Part shown: positions 26,732 to 34,837 of the stretch, piece after piece | Layout of the letters: each line of letters starts with the position of its first letter | Numbering within the stretch: the stretch's first letter is position 1 | The notes under the pieces: model-generated | Database searches by the model: none | Told to the model about the DNA's origin: nothing | The model's input: the letters and a program-made list of their open reading frames with translations, nothing else | From: Dinghuibacter silviterrae | GTDB taxonomy: Bacteria; Bacteroidota; Bacteroidia; Chitinophagales; Chitinophagaceae | Assembly (NCBI RefSeq): GCF_004366355.1 | Contig: NZ_SODV01000001.1 | Location: forward strand, 310,001-374,000 | Length of the DNA: 64,000 bases | Reading direction: 5' to 3' | Translations under genes and position numbers: made by a program

Positions 26732-26753
26732 GGGACCGGTAGACACCGGCCCC
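26732..26753. repeat. Small hairpin repeat, copy 3 (variant)
   Basis: GGGACCGGT, loop AGAC, ACCGGCCCC. Relative to copies 1 and 2 the stem has a T-to-C change on one side matched by A-to-G on the other, plus one A-C mismatch. The loop is unchanged. Confidence 0.65.
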
Positions 26754-26800
26754 GCTCGGTTCGCCTTTTTTATGCAAATGAAAATTCAATCGAATAGTCG

Positions 26801-26834
26801 TCTATATAGAGATAACGACCCCCTCATTTTTCCA
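26801..26834 (-). promoter_or_regulatory. Shared 34-bp promoter-like motif, copy 1 (exbD)
   Basis: On the minus strand the motif opens TGGAAAAATGAGG and ends TATCTCTATATAGA. The same spacing is found at 29341-29374 and 52380-52413. The GGAA followed about 15 bases later by a TC-type box resembles ECF sigma factor promoters. It lies 231 bp before the exbD ATG. Confidence 0.55.
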
Positions 26835-26991
26835 CACGAAACCGGCAATTATTTTTAAAAATTCCGTTTTTGTACGGAGCTGGCGCGGCCTTTTCAATTG
26901 GTATGGCCTCTTCAAAATACGCTTTACCCCACGGACATAGGACTCCATACCGTCTCGCCATCCCTAGATCATCGGACCGGTGCGTGTCTCA

Positions 26992-27096
26992 GCGAAGTGG
27001 GGTGTCCATTTTACTTCTTTTCCTCAGGTGATTCGAACGATGTCAAGTCGTTTCGGTTCCCTGAGGAAAAGAAGTAAAATGGACACCCCACTTCGC
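26992..27096. repeat. Long-hairpin element, copy A
   Basis: Perfect 37-bp arms (26992-27028 and 27060-27096) enclose a 31-base loop. The left arm opens GCGAAGTGGGGTGTCC and has ATTTTACTTCTTTTCC in the middle. The flanks (GACC...GCGT and ACGCGGTC) can also pair, which extends the structure. Related elements lie at 33345-33450 and 54374-54474. It is located 3' of tonB. Confidence 0.85.
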
Positions 27097-27141
27097 GGGC
27101 AACGCGGTCGGGCCGACGAGGTAGGCACACGGACCGGTCAG

Positions 27142-27170
27142 AGTAGTAGTAGTAGGAGGAGGAGGAGGAA
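27142..27170. repeat. Triplet-repeat tract
   Basis: A run of GTA triplets passes into GGA triplets (AGTAGTAGTAGTAGGAGGAG) just beyond the tonB terminator on the minus strand. It is simple-sequence DNA with no visible role. Confidence 0.6.
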
Positions 27171-27177
27171 AAGAAAA

Positions 27178-27201
27178 GGCCCCGCTTAGAAAAGCGGGGC
27201 C
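27178..27201 (-). terminator. Terminator of the exbB-exbD-exbD-tonB operon
   Basis: GGCCCCGCTT and AAGCGGGGCC pair perfectly around a 4-base loop. On the minus strand the stem is followed by TTTTCTTTTCC. It lies 39 bp after the tonB stop, a classic intrinsic terminator. Confidence 0.85.
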
Positions 27202-27240
27202 ATGTTTATTAAAAAGGTACTTACTGTAAAAGTATCAGGA

Positions 27241-28065
27241 TCACTCATCCGGCATCTGGAAGGTGATTTTCTGACGACGGAAGGCTTTTACCTTACGGCC
27301 GTTTTGCTGGGCGGGGGTCCAGTGGGGACCGCGGCGGATGGCGTTAACGGCGATTTCGGCGAGTTTGGTGCCTTGCATCGTCAGGGCTTGTACGTCGCTC
27401 ACGGCGCCGTCCTTGTCCACGATGAACTGCACTTCGCAGGTACCGCTCTTGCCTTCGTCCGTCAGCTCGTCCATGTGTAACGTGATGGCTGTACGAACGT
27501 AGTTGTTCCATGCACCGTCACCACCGGGGAAACCAGCCTCGATCTCCACTTTCGTAAAGACCTTGTTGTCGTCGTCCGCGGGGGCTGCAACAACTTTACT
27601 GCCCTGGTCCACCTTCGGCGGGTTGACCACGTCAGGGGCTTTGATACCGGCCTGGTCGATGTGACCGATGGTCGTATTGTCCAGCTCGTCTTGTTGTTTG
27701 ACTTCTTTCTTTTGATCGGGTTGATCTACGATCTTGGGAGGCGTAAAGCTCTTGATCTCGATCTTGGGGGGTTCCACCTTCGGGGGAGGGGGCGGCGGTA
27801 CCGGGGGAGGAGGCGGAGGCTTGTTGTCCACATTCGCCAGGGTCACATCGGCGATGGTCACCTGTTTTTTCCCCAGGTACTTGCTGTACCAGCTGGAGAA
27901 AACCATCCCGCCGATACAAAGAAACGCCACGATCGCCGTTATGATCAAGGCCAGCGTCAGGCGCTTTTTATACTCCTTCCGAAGCTTATAGGCGCCGTAG
28001 TCCTTGTTCATCTTCTCGAATATGATATCGAGGATGTCGGCTGATAAAATTTTATTAGCTTCCAT
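27241..28065 (-). CDS. tonB: TonB energy transducer
   Basis: The 274-aa protein has a cytosolic N-terminus (MEANKILSADILDIIFEKMN) with KDYGAYKLRKEY, the segment shared by Bacteroidota TonB proteins, then one membrane helix (about residues 37-57). A periplasmic proline-rich spacer (PPPPPPVPPPPPPK) and Lys/Asp-rich linker follow. The C-terminal TonB domain covers about 185-274 (GTCEVQFIVDKDGAVSDVQA, then GPHWTPAQQNGRKV). It couples the ExbB/ExbD motor to TonB-dependent outer-membrane receptors. It is the last gene of the exbB-exbD-exbD-tonB run and starts 14 bp after the exbD stop. Confidence 0.93.
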   Translation of the reverse strand: MEANKILSADILDIIFEKMNKDYGAYKLRKEYKKRLTLALIITAIVAFLCIGGMVFSSWYSKYLGKKQVTIADVTLANVDNKPPPPPPVPPPPPPKVEPPKIEIKSFTPPKIVDQPDQKKEVKQQDELDNTTIGHIDQAGIKAPDVVNPPKVDQGSKVVAAPADDDNKVFTKVEIEAGFPGGDGAWNNYVRTAITLHMDELTDEGKSGTCEVQFIVDKDGAVSDVQALTMQGTKLAEIAVNAIRRGPHWTPAQQNGRKVKAFRRQKITFQMPDE

Positions 28066-28079
28066 GAGTTTCTTTTTTA

Positions 28080-28610
28080 TTACTTTATACCGTTCGCCAC
28101 CTCAGTCTGCTGAACAAGGGAGTATTCATCCGGGCGAACCGTAACCATCGCGTATTTTCCAATTTCGTTGATGGTCATTTCATCCAGAAGGTCTACCGCA
28201 TCCTTATAGGTTGCATCCTGGTCGGGCTTGATGATCACCACCAGCTTGTCAGCGGGGGTGCGGCTCTTCTTATCAAGGATCTTGTCCCGGATACCCTTGA
28301 GGTTCGTCACCTGCATGGTCTTGGGATCGTCTCCTTCATAATAATAAACCTGGTCGGCTTTGCCGAGAATGACGGTGAACGCCCCGGACTTCGCAGCTTC
28401 GTTCTGCTCTTCCGGTTTGGCGGTTTCATCCGGCATGTTCAGCTTCATCGCAGTCGGAGAACTCAGGGTGGTGGTGAACATAAAGAAGGTGATCAGCAGG
28501 AAGCCGAGGTCCACCATCGGGGTCAGGTCGACCCGCGTGGACTGTTTCTTGCCTTTTTTGACACCTGGGCCTTTTTTCCCTCCCCCCGATTTCACTTCCA
28601 TCTCTGCCAT
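28080..28610 (-). CDS. exbD: ExbD/TolR-like biopolymer transport protein
   Basis: This 176-aa ExbD starts with a Lys/Gly-rich cytosolic tail (KSGGGKKGPGVKKGKK) before the single membrane helix, which holds the functional Asp in VDLTPMVDLGFLLITFFMF. The periplasmic domain follows. It is the second ExbD in the operon and the closest relative of the separate copy at 26106. The C-terminus (YAMVTVRPDEYSLVQQTEVA) is longer than in that copy. It forms the proton-driven motor with ExbB. Spacing to the neighbouring genes is 14 and 31 bp, which supports one transcript. Confidence 0.94.
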   Translation of the reverse strand: MAEMEVKSGGGKKGPGVKKGKKQSTRVDLTPMVDLGFLLITFFMFTTTLSSPTAMKLNMPDETAKPEEQNEAAKSGAFTVILGKADQVYYYEGDDPKTMQVTNLKGIRDKILDKKSRTPADKLVVIIKPDQDATYKDAVDLLDEMTINEIGKYAMVTVRPDEYSLVQQTEVANGIK

Positions 28611-28641
28611 AATCGTATCAGTTTAAATACGTTAAATAAAA

Positions 28642-29298
28642 TTACTTCTTGTGGCGTTCGTCCCACAGGGCGGTGCCGGGAGGGGCGTCGGCCATAGCGG
28701 TCACGAGCTTGAAGTGGAACACCTTGTTGTCCGTAAAGGCACGGATCACTTCCTTAAAGGCAGGATATTTGGCCCCGTTGTCCCCTTTAATAAGGACGTT
28801 ATCGGGCGTCCTGCCCCCATTGGCCTGCAAAAGACAAGTCACCCACGTCCTCAGCTCATTGTGAGCGGAGTCGATGGCGGGTATCCCCGGCTGTTTGAAC
28901 GCCTTGTAGGAATCGGGATCAAGATCCAGCACTTGCTTCAATTCGGCGAAAGGCATTCCCAAACCACCACCTGCAGCCAGGATGTGCGCCAGGTTCTTCT
29001 TTTCGGCAGGGGAAAGCCCCAGATTTTGCTGGGTGCTGACGACGTCGATCAACGGCCCCAGGTTTTCGTCGTCATTGTAGGAAAAGAATACTTTTCCATC
29101 CTTGTCGAACATGACCTGGAAAGCGTTTTTGTCGGGCACATCGTCAGAAGACACCGAGCTGGGCGGAGCCACCTTCACCACGTCATCGGGTTTGAATTTG
29201 GTCGCCAACATGAAGAAAGTCAACAGCAGGAACGCCACGTCGCACATCGCGGTCATGTCCACCGTCGTACTCTTTCTTGGTATTTTGACTCTTGGCAT
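28642..29298 (-). CDS. exbD: ExbD/TolR-like biopolymer transport protein
   Basis: This is the first ExbD of the operon, 218 aa. The membrane helix is DMTAMCDVAFLLLTFFMLAT with the conserved Asp in CDVAF. The periplasmic part is longer than in the other two copies, with an insertion rich in Leu and Asp (residues about 85-150) and LIKGDNGAKYPAFKEVIRAF towards the end. Two different ExbD proteins per ExbB is the usual Bacteroidota arrangement. A copy of the 34-bp promoter-like motif lies 43 bp upstream (29341-29374), so this gene and those after it may be transcribed partly apart from exbB. Confidence 0.93.
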   Translation of the reverse strand: MPRVKIPRKSTTVDMTAMCDVAFLLLTFFMLATKFKPDDVVKVAPPSSVSSDDVPDKNAFQVMFDKDGKVFFSYNDDENLGPLIDVVSTQQNLGLSPAEKKNLAHILAAGGGLGMPFAELKQVLDLDPDSYKAFKQPGIPAIDSAHNELRTWVTCLLQANGGRTPDNVLIKGDNGAKYPAFKEVIRAFTDNKVFHFKLVTAMADAPPGTALWDERHKK

Positions 29299-29340
29299 GT
29301 CTGTTTTTTTGCTGATTTAGATACTAAATAAATGAGCTGC

Positions 29341-29374
29341 TCTATATAGAGACGCTCATTACCTCATTTTTCCA
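29341..29374 (-). promoter_or_regulatory. Shared 34-bp promoter-like motif, copy 2 (exbD-exbD-tonB)
   Basis: On the minus strand it opens TGGAAAAATGAGG and ends CGTCTCTATATAGA, with the same spacing as copies 1 and 3. It lies between the exbB stop and the exbD start, i.e. inside the operon. Confidence 0.6.
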
Positions 29375-29440
29375 TAAAAAAAGTCCAACTTTTTTTTTGC
29401 CAACCCTTGGATAAACATCAAATGGCTGACAACCAAGGAC

Positions 29441-30289
29441 TTATTTATAGTTAGAGGCGAAGCTCTGGGTCAGCGTAAAACCAGACTCATCGATCCCGTA
29501 GGTGATGCTGTCGATACGGGTCGTGAATACGTTGTACATAATAATGGATACGGCAGAAGTACCGATACCCAGGGCGGTATTGTACAGGGCCTCGGAGATA
29601 CCTTTTGCGAGGTCGTTTGCTGCGCTGGAACCACCGCTACCACCTTCACCCAGGGAGCTGAAAGCGCGGATCATCCCGATAACCGTACCGAGCAGACCGA
29701 TCAGGGTAGCCACGGAAGCGATCGTGGAGAGGAATACCAGGTTCTTTTCCAGCATGGGCAGTTCGAGGGCGGTGGCTTCTTCCACTTCCTTTTGAATGGT
29801 GAGGACCTTTTGTTCAGTGTCCAGTTCGCTGTTGCCGATCATTTCTTTGTACTTGCGCAGACCGGCCTTCATGACGTTGGCTACGGAACCCTGTTGCTTG
29901 TCGCACTCCTGAAGAGCAGCGTCTACGTTTCTATTAGCGAGATGGTATTGTACTTTGCGTACAAAATCGGCGATGTTGCCTTTACCAAGAGCCTTTGTGA
30001 TCGTCAGCAAGCGCTCGATGACAAATACAATTACGATCAGGAAAAGCGTAATCAACAACGGCACGATTGGGCCGCCTTCGTGCATTTTACCCATCCAGTT
30101 CGATCCCTTTCCATTCACAAAGTTGCCGCTGTTACCGAGTACAAATACGTAAAAGGAGACACCTGCGATTAAGCAAATCACCGGTGCGATCCAGGAGACC
30201 GCATTGCTGGATTTTTTTGCTTGCACAGAGGTTCCGGCTTTTGCAGCAGTTGCACCCGCAGCAGTTACAGTTGATTTAGTTTCAGCCAT
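29441..30289 (-). CDS. exbB: MotA/TolQ/ExbB proton channel family protein
   Basis: This 282-aa protein is the channel part of the Ton motor. An Ala/Ser/Lys-rich cytosolic start is followed by a first membrane helix (about 30-52), a second (about 77-95), a cytosolic loop with an ExbB-like helical region (KVQYHLANRNVDAALQECDK) and two more helices with LVFLSTIASVATLIGLLGTV and a later NTALGIGTSAVSIIMYNVF. The glycine-rich LLGTVIGMIRAFSSL is a family hallmark. It is the first gene of the exbB-exbD-exbD-tonB operon. Upstream, 357 bp of AT-rich DNA separates it from a divergent metalloprotease gene. Confidence 0.94.
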   Translation of the reverse strand: MAETKSTVTAAGATAAKAGTSVQAKKSSNAVSWIAPVICLIAGVSFYVFVLGNSGNFVNGKGSNWMGKMHEGGPIVPLLITLFLIVIVFVIERLLTITKALGKGNIADFVRKVQYHLANRNVDAALQECDKQQGSVANVMKAGLRKYKEMIGNSELDTEQKVLTIQKEVEEATALELPMLEKNLVFLSTIASVATLIGLLGTVIGMIRAFSSLGEGGSGGSSAANDLAKGISEALYNTALGIGTSAVSIIMYNVFTTRIDSITYGIDESGFTLTQSFASNYK

Positions 30290-30646
30290 GATCTTTGAAT
30301 TTTCAATGTTGATGAAATTGTAAAAATGGTTTTAGTACAGCAATTCTAAGGAAAAAATGTCTCTAATGAACAAATTCCAAAAACAAATATTTTTATGAGT
30401 AGCCTCGAAAGTTAATAAATAAAAGCGTACACACAAGGGGTACAGATTAGTTTTTTCCGAAATATAAATCGCGGGAAAGCAGCCAGTCATCTGCTCCTGT
30501 GCCCTTTTGTACAAAGTAAAACCCAATGAGTCCCCCATTACATAATTTCAACGCTTAAACATCATTTTCTAATCTTCCGGCCGTCAGTATCAATGTATTC
30601 GCTGGTTGCTGCGTCCCGGAAAACATCCAAAACCATCAGTTAGCGC
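30290..30646. other. Divergent intergenic region without a gene
   Basis: This 357-bp AT-rich gap lies between exbB (minus) and the metalloprotease (plus), so it must hold both promoters. No clear TAnnTTTG box was found on either strand, and no hairpin repeat. A 68-aa frame on the minus strand is not supported by composition. Confidence 0.6.
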
Positions 30647-33193
30647 ATGAAAAAATTGCTATTGCCTTTGACCGTGTTGCTGTGCCTGGCCGGGTTTCAT
30701 ACGGAAGCACAAAACCGGAGAACCCCCGGGGATACCACGGCCCACCCGGGCGGTGCGGCACCAAAGGGCGCAGAAGCACCCAAGTCTTCCGTCAAACCTT
30801 ATAAGGACGTCATTACCGCCAAAGCCATCTCAAAATCAGGGCTTTTCACCGTCCACCATGTGGACGATAAATGGTATTTCGAGATCCCCGACTCCATCCT
30901 GGGCCGGGAATTCATGGCCATTACCCGTTATTCCGAAACCCCCGGCGGGGCCGGTATCTACGGAGGGGAAGTCGCCAACCAGCAAACGATGCGCTGGGAA
31001 AAAGGACCGGACAACAAACTTTTCCTGCGGACCGTTACCCTGATCAGCATTGCCAAGGACAGCACCGAACCCATTTACCGTGCCGTCCGCAACTCCTATC
31101 TCGATCCCATTGCCGCCGCTTTTGATATTAAGGCATTCGGACCCGATTCGACAAGCACCGTCATCGACGTCACCGACTTCTTTAAAGGAGACAATCAGGT
31201 GGTCTCTCTTGACCCCAATGACAAAAGGCGGTTTAGCCTGGGAGGTCTGAGCCCTGACCGGTCTTACATCGAAAGGATCACCACCTATCCCATCAACACC
31301 GAGATCCGGACCATCAAGACCTGGACCTCCAGCCCCGCACCTGCGAGCTTCCCGCCTATGCCCGGTGCAGGACGTGCGTTCCCGGCCGCTTCGGATGCCG
31401 GGGCCGTGACCTTTGAGATCAACACCTCCATGCTCCTGTTGCCAAAGGTTCCCATGAAGAAACGCCTGTTTGACCCCCGGGTCGGCTTCTTCGCGGACGA
31501 CTATACCGTCTACACCGACGACCAGCAAAAGGTGGACGAATCGACTTTTATCACCCGCTGGCGCCTGGAACCAAAGGACGAAGACCTGGACAGGTTTAAC
31601 CGGGGTGAACTGGTCGAACCCAAAAAGCAGATTGTTTACTACATCGATCCCGCGACACCCAAAAAATGGCGTCCCTACCTCATTGCCGGCGTGAACGACT
31701 GGAACAAGGCCTTTGAACAGGCGGGTTTCAAAAACGCCATCATCGCCAAGGATTGGCCCGAAGGCGACACCACCATGAGCCTGGAAGATGCCCGCTTCTC
31801 CGTCATCCGGTATTTCGCCTCCGACATCGAAAACGCTTATGGTCCGAACATCCACGACCCGCGTAGCGGGGAGATCCTGGAAAGCCACGTCGGCTGGTAC
31901 CACAACGTCATGAAGCTCCTGCACGACTGGTACTTTATCCAGACCGCCGCCGTCGATCCCAGGGCCAGGTCAATGAAATTCGACGATGAGCTCATGGGCA
32001 ACCTGATCCGTTTTGTGTCTTCACATGAAATCGGCCACACCCTCGGCCTGAGACACAACATGGGTTCCAGCAGCACTGTCCCCGTAGAAAAGCTGCGCGA
32101 CAAAGCCTTTGTAGAAGCCAACGGCCACACGCCCTCCATCATGGACTACGCCCGTTTCAACTACGTAGCCCAGCCCGAGGACAACATCACCGAGGCCGGT
32201 CTTTTCCCCCGCATCGGCGACTACGACCGCTGGGCCATCCAATGGGGCTATCACGTGATCCCCGGCACAAAGGACGAAGAGGAAGACAAAAAAATCCTAT
32301 CCAAGCTCATCATTGACAGCGTCGGTCACAACCCCCGCCTGTTTTTTGGTACCGAAAGCAATCCGTTCGATCCCCGGGAGCAAACCGAGGATCTGGGCGA
32401 CAACAGCATGAAGGCAAGCGCCTACGGCATCAAGAACCTGAAGCGGATCATCGTAAAGCTGCCCGATTGGACCAAGGAGGAAGCGGATACCTATAATAAC
32501 CTGCAGCAAATGTACCAGCAGCTCTTTATCCAGTATCAGCGCTACATGTTCCACGTGATCAAAAACATCGGCGGCATTTACGAAACCCCGAAGAGCATCG
32601 AGCAAAGCGGGGACGTATACGAAGTGACCCCCAAGGCCCGTCAGCAGGAAGCCGTTGCATTCCTCAACGAGCAATTGTTCACCACGCCTACCTGGTTGCT
32701 GGACAAAAACATCCTCAACAAGTTCTCCCAACCCATCACGGAGTCCATCAGCGACATCCAGGACGCCGCGCTGGGCTCCATCCTCTCCGCAGCCCGGCTG
32801 CAAAGGATGGAGATCGCCGGTAACCGGACCGCCGACCCCTACAGCATCGAGGATCTCATTTCCGACCTCAATAAGGGTATATGGAGCGAGCTCAGCACCG
32901 GCAAAGCCATCGACAGCTACCGCCGCAACCTGCAAAAAAGCTACACCGAGCGCCTGATCGCCCTGCTGGACGCCAAACCCGGCATGAGCATCTCGTTCAA
33001 CGGCCGCAGCCTCAGTGTCTCTCAAGGTGAAGACCCCATGAAATCAGACGTCCCCGCGGAAGCCCGCGCGGCCCTCGTCAGCCTGCGCGCCCGCATCCGC
33101 GCCGCCATCCCCGGCGCCCACGACGCCCTGACCCGTAACCACCTTCAATACCTTGCCGACCACATCACCGACGCCCTCGAACCGCGCAAGTAG
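30647..33193 (+). CDS. Zinc-dependent metalloprotease (DUF5117/DUF5118 type)
   Basis: The 848-aa protein starts with a signal peptide (MKKLLLPLTVLLCLAGFHTE), so it is exported. A long N-terminal half with DUF5117/5118-like features includes YSETPGGAGIYGG and FDPRVGFFADDYTVY. The catalytic region holds the extended zinc motif HEIGHTLGLRH beginning at His460, followed by an SIMDYARFNY turn with the Met expected of the metzincin fold. The C-terminal 300 residues are helical. This family is common in Bacteroidota; physiological substrates are not established. The gene has its own strong terminator (33221-33249) and is transcribed alone. Confidence 0.92.
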   Translation: MKKLLLPLTVLLCLAGFHTEAQNRRTPGDTTAHPGGAAPKGAEAPKSSVKPYKDVITAKAISKSGLFTVHHVDDKWYFEIPDSILGREFMAITRYSETPGGAGIYGGEVANQQTMRWEKGPDNKLFLRTVTLISIAKDSTEPIYRAVRNSYLDPIAAAFDIKAFGPDSTSTVIDVTDFFKGDNQVVSLDPNDKRRFSLGGLSPDRSYIERITTYPINTEIRTIKTWTSSPAPASFPPMPGAGRAFPAASDAGAVTFEINTSMLLLPKVPMKKRLFDPRVGFFADDYTVYTDDQQKVDESTFITRWRLEPKDEDLDRFNRGELVEPKKQIVYYIDPATPKKWRPYLIAGVNDWNKAFEQAGFKNAIIAKDWPEGDTTMSLEDARFSVIRYFASDIENAYGPNIHDPRSGEILESHVGWYHNVMKLLHDWYFIQTAAVDPRARSMKFDDELMGNLIRFVSSHEIGHTLGLRHNMGSSSTVPVEKLRDKAFVEANGHTPSIMDYARFNYVAQPEDNITEAGLFPRIGDYDRWAIQWGYHVIPGTKDEEEDKKILSKLIIDSVGHNPRLFFGTESNPFDPREQTEDLGDNSMKASAYGIKNLKRIIVKLPDWTKEEADTYNNLQQMYQQLFIQYQRYMFHVIKNIGGIYETPKSIEQSGDVYEVTPKARQQEAVAFLNEQLFTTPTWLLDKNILNKFSQPITESISDIQDAALGSILSAARLQRMEIAGNRTADPYSIEDLISDLNKGIWSELSTGKAIDSYRRNLQKSYTERLIALLDAKPGMSISFNGRSLSVSQGEDPMKSDVPAEARAALVSLRARIRAAIPGAHDALTRNHLQYLADHITDALEPRK

Positions 33194-33220
33194 AATATCT
33201 TTTTTTAGGAAAAAAATAAT

Positions 33221-33249
33221 CGGGCCTCACCACGAGGCCCGTTTTTTTT
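33221..33249 (+). terminator. Terminator of the metalloprotease gene
   Basis: CGGGCCTC and GAGGCCCG pair around a 5-base loop and are followed by eight T residues, 27 bp after the stop codon. Confidence 0.92.
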
Positions 33250-33274
33250 CCCCCACCCTACCCATCCCAACACA

Positions 33275-33296
33275 CCACAACACAACACAACACAAA
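33275..33296. repeat. CACAA tandem repeat
   Basis: About four copies of a five-base unit (CAACA/CACAA) in a row, just before long-hairpin element B. Simple-sequence DNA prone to slippage. Confidence 0.6.
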
Positions 33297-33344
33297 CCGG
33301 TCCGTACGCCCCACCCCCAGCATACCCTACCGCCCCGTGTTGCA

Positions 33345-33450
33345 GCGAAGTGGGTTGTCCTTTTACTCTCTTTTCCGTGGGGCTACGGCCTGCAATGCAA
33401 TTCCGGTTTTAACCCCACGGAAAAGAGAGTAAAAGGACAACCCACTTCGC
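33345..33450. repeat. Long-hairpin element, copy B
   Basis: Perfect 38-bp arms (33345-33382 and 33413-33450) with a 30-base loop containing TGCAATGCAA. The left arm opens GCGAAGTGGGTTGTCC, then TTTTACTCTCTTTTCC. Flanks ACCGC and GCGGT can extend the stem. It lies between two convergent genes. Every difference from copies A and C in the arms is matched on the opposite arm. Confidence 0.85.
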
Positions 33451-33522
33451 GCGCGGCGCGGTCGGGACTGGGGGCAAAACGGTAAGGGGGGCAAGAGTTC
33501 GTAAAACCGAGGAGTCAACACA

Positions 33523-34800
33523 TCATTCGTACCGCAACGCTACGATTGGATCAAGGCCGCCCGCCTTGATGGCAGGATAGAGCCCCGCGAGGAGCCCCGT
33601 GAGGGAGCAGATCACGATCCCGAGGAACATCCATAGCCAGGGGACGACGAAACCCGTCCCCAGGAAGACCGCAAAGAGGTTTCCTACGCACATGCCGAGC
33701 AGGATCCCCAGGGACGCGCCGAAGAGGCTGATGAGGATGCTTTCGAGGAGGAACTGGCTGCGGATCGTGCCGCGGCGGGCGCCCAGCGATTTGACGAGCC
33801 CGATTTCCCGGGTGCGCTCGTTGACGGCGACCAGCATGATGTTCATCAGGCCGATGGCCGAGCCGATGAGGGTTATGCACCCGATGAAGATGGCCGCGAT
33901 CGTCACATATAAAAGAAGGTTCTTGAGCTGGTTGGCCAGGCTATCGCTGCGGTCGATGTAAAAGTTGTCGCTTTCTGTAACGCTCAGGCCGCGGACCTGG
34001 CGGAAAATGCCGGTCGCCTCCCCGATCGCGGCGTCCATCTGTTGGATGTCCCGGACCGTTACGCTGAGGTTGAGGGTGTTGGAAGAACCCTGGTATACCC
34101 GGCGGACGTTGTTCAGGGTGGTGATCACGATATTGTCCAGGCTTAAGAAGGAGCTTGCCCCTTTGGCCTTGAGGACTCCGATCACCCGGTAGCGGGCGCC
34201 GTCCACCCGGATGATCGAGTTCTCCGCCGTGCGCCATGCATCCCCGAAAATCTTTTTGGCCACATCCATGCCCAGGATCGCCACGTCACGCCCCGTCTCC
34301 AGGTCGAGGGGAGAAAAATTCCGGCCCACCTCCAGGGTATACCCACTGCTGTAAAGGTAATTTTCATCCCCGCCGATCACCCGGACGGTGGGGTTGGTCT
34401 TGTGTATTCCGTAAAAAACCGTGGCATTGAAGTCACCCGTTTGGGCAATGCTGACCGCCGCTGGAAAAGTAAACCGGTCCTTAAACGTCTTGGCCTGGTA
34501 AAAAGTGATCACCTGCCCTTCCTGCGACTTTTTTACCTTTTCCGCGTTTTTGCGGGACGTCTTTTTGACATCATTCCCATCGTCCCCCAAAAAATCGTGC
34601 GCCCTATAATGGATCACAAAAGTATTGGCGCCCAAAAGCGTGAAATTCTCATAGATACTGTTATCCATGGCCTCGATGGCCGTCATGATCCCCACCAGGG
34701 CCGTGATACCCAGCGCAATAATAGAGATCGTGATCCCGGCCCTCAGCCGGTTGGCCTTGATCGTATGAAATGCCAGCGAAAATGTATCTGAAAACCTCAT
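33523..34800 (-). CDS. ABC transporter permease, MacB/FtsX type
   Basis: The 425-aa protein begins MRFSDTFSLAFHTIKANRLR and has the first membrane helix at about 20-40, then a periplasmic MacB-like core domain (about 45-290, with DVAILGMDVAKKIFGDAWRT). Three more helices end in the FtsX domain (MLVAVNERTREIGLVKSLGA, then ILLGMCVGNLFAVFLGTGF). The family works with a separate ATPase in lipoprotein release or in efflux of peptides and antibiotics. No ATPase gene is adjacent here, so the partner is elsewhere. It stands alone between the long-hairpin element B and the nuo operon. Confidence 0.92.
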   Translation of the reverse strand: MRFSDTFSLAFHTIKANRLRAGITISIIALGITALVGIMTAIEAMDNSIYENFTLLGANTFVIHYRAHDFLGDDGNDVKKTSRKNAEKVKKSQEGQVITFYQAKTFKDRFTFPAAVSIAQTGDFNATVFYGIHKTNPTVRVIGGDENYLYSSGYTLEVGRNFSPLDLETGRDVAILGMDVAKKIFGDAWRTAENSIIRVDGARYRVIGVLKAKGASSFLSLDNIVITTLNNVRRVYQGSSNTLNLSVTVRDIQQMDAAIGEATGIFRQVRGLSVTESDNFYIDRSDSLANQLKNLLLYVTIAAIFIGCITLIGSAIGLMNIMLVAVNERTREIGLVKSLGARRGTIRSQFLLESILISLFGASLGILLGMCVGNLFAVFLGTGFVVPWLWMFLGIVICSLTGLLAGLYPAIKAGGLDPIVALRYE

Positions 34801-34837
34801 GAGGGTCTTTATGTCCCTCTAAAATACCAAAAGATCG

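Larger units (their letters stand above)
26571..27240. other. Hairpin-rich intergenic region between tonB and exbD
   Basis: The 670-bp gap between two minus-strand genes carries, in order of the minus strand: the tonB terminator (27178-27201), a GGA/GTA triplet tract, a 105-bp long-hairpin element (26992-27096), a promoter-like motif (26801-26834) and two small hairpin repeats (26732-26753, 26604-26623). Possible open frames here run through the hairpin and are not credible genes. Confidence 0.75.
33194..33522. other. Convergent intergenic region with terminator, tandem repeat and long hairpin
   Basis: This 329-bp gap between the tails of the metalloprotease and the ABC permease holds the terminator at 33221-33249, a CACAA tandem tract at 33275-33296 and long-hairpin element copy B at 33345-33450. 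No gene is seen. Confidence 0.75.

Noticed and set aside
26055-27096. CRISPR-like array
   Set aside because: Repeats are few, palindromic, of two kinds and irregularly spaced; no spacers or cas genes.
26980-27189. Small plus-strand frame in the tonB-exbD gap
   Set aside because: Translates the long hairpin and the triplet tract; not protein-like.
30332-30538. 68-aa minus-strand frame upstream of exbB
   Set aside because: AT-rich chance frame without start signal or homology.
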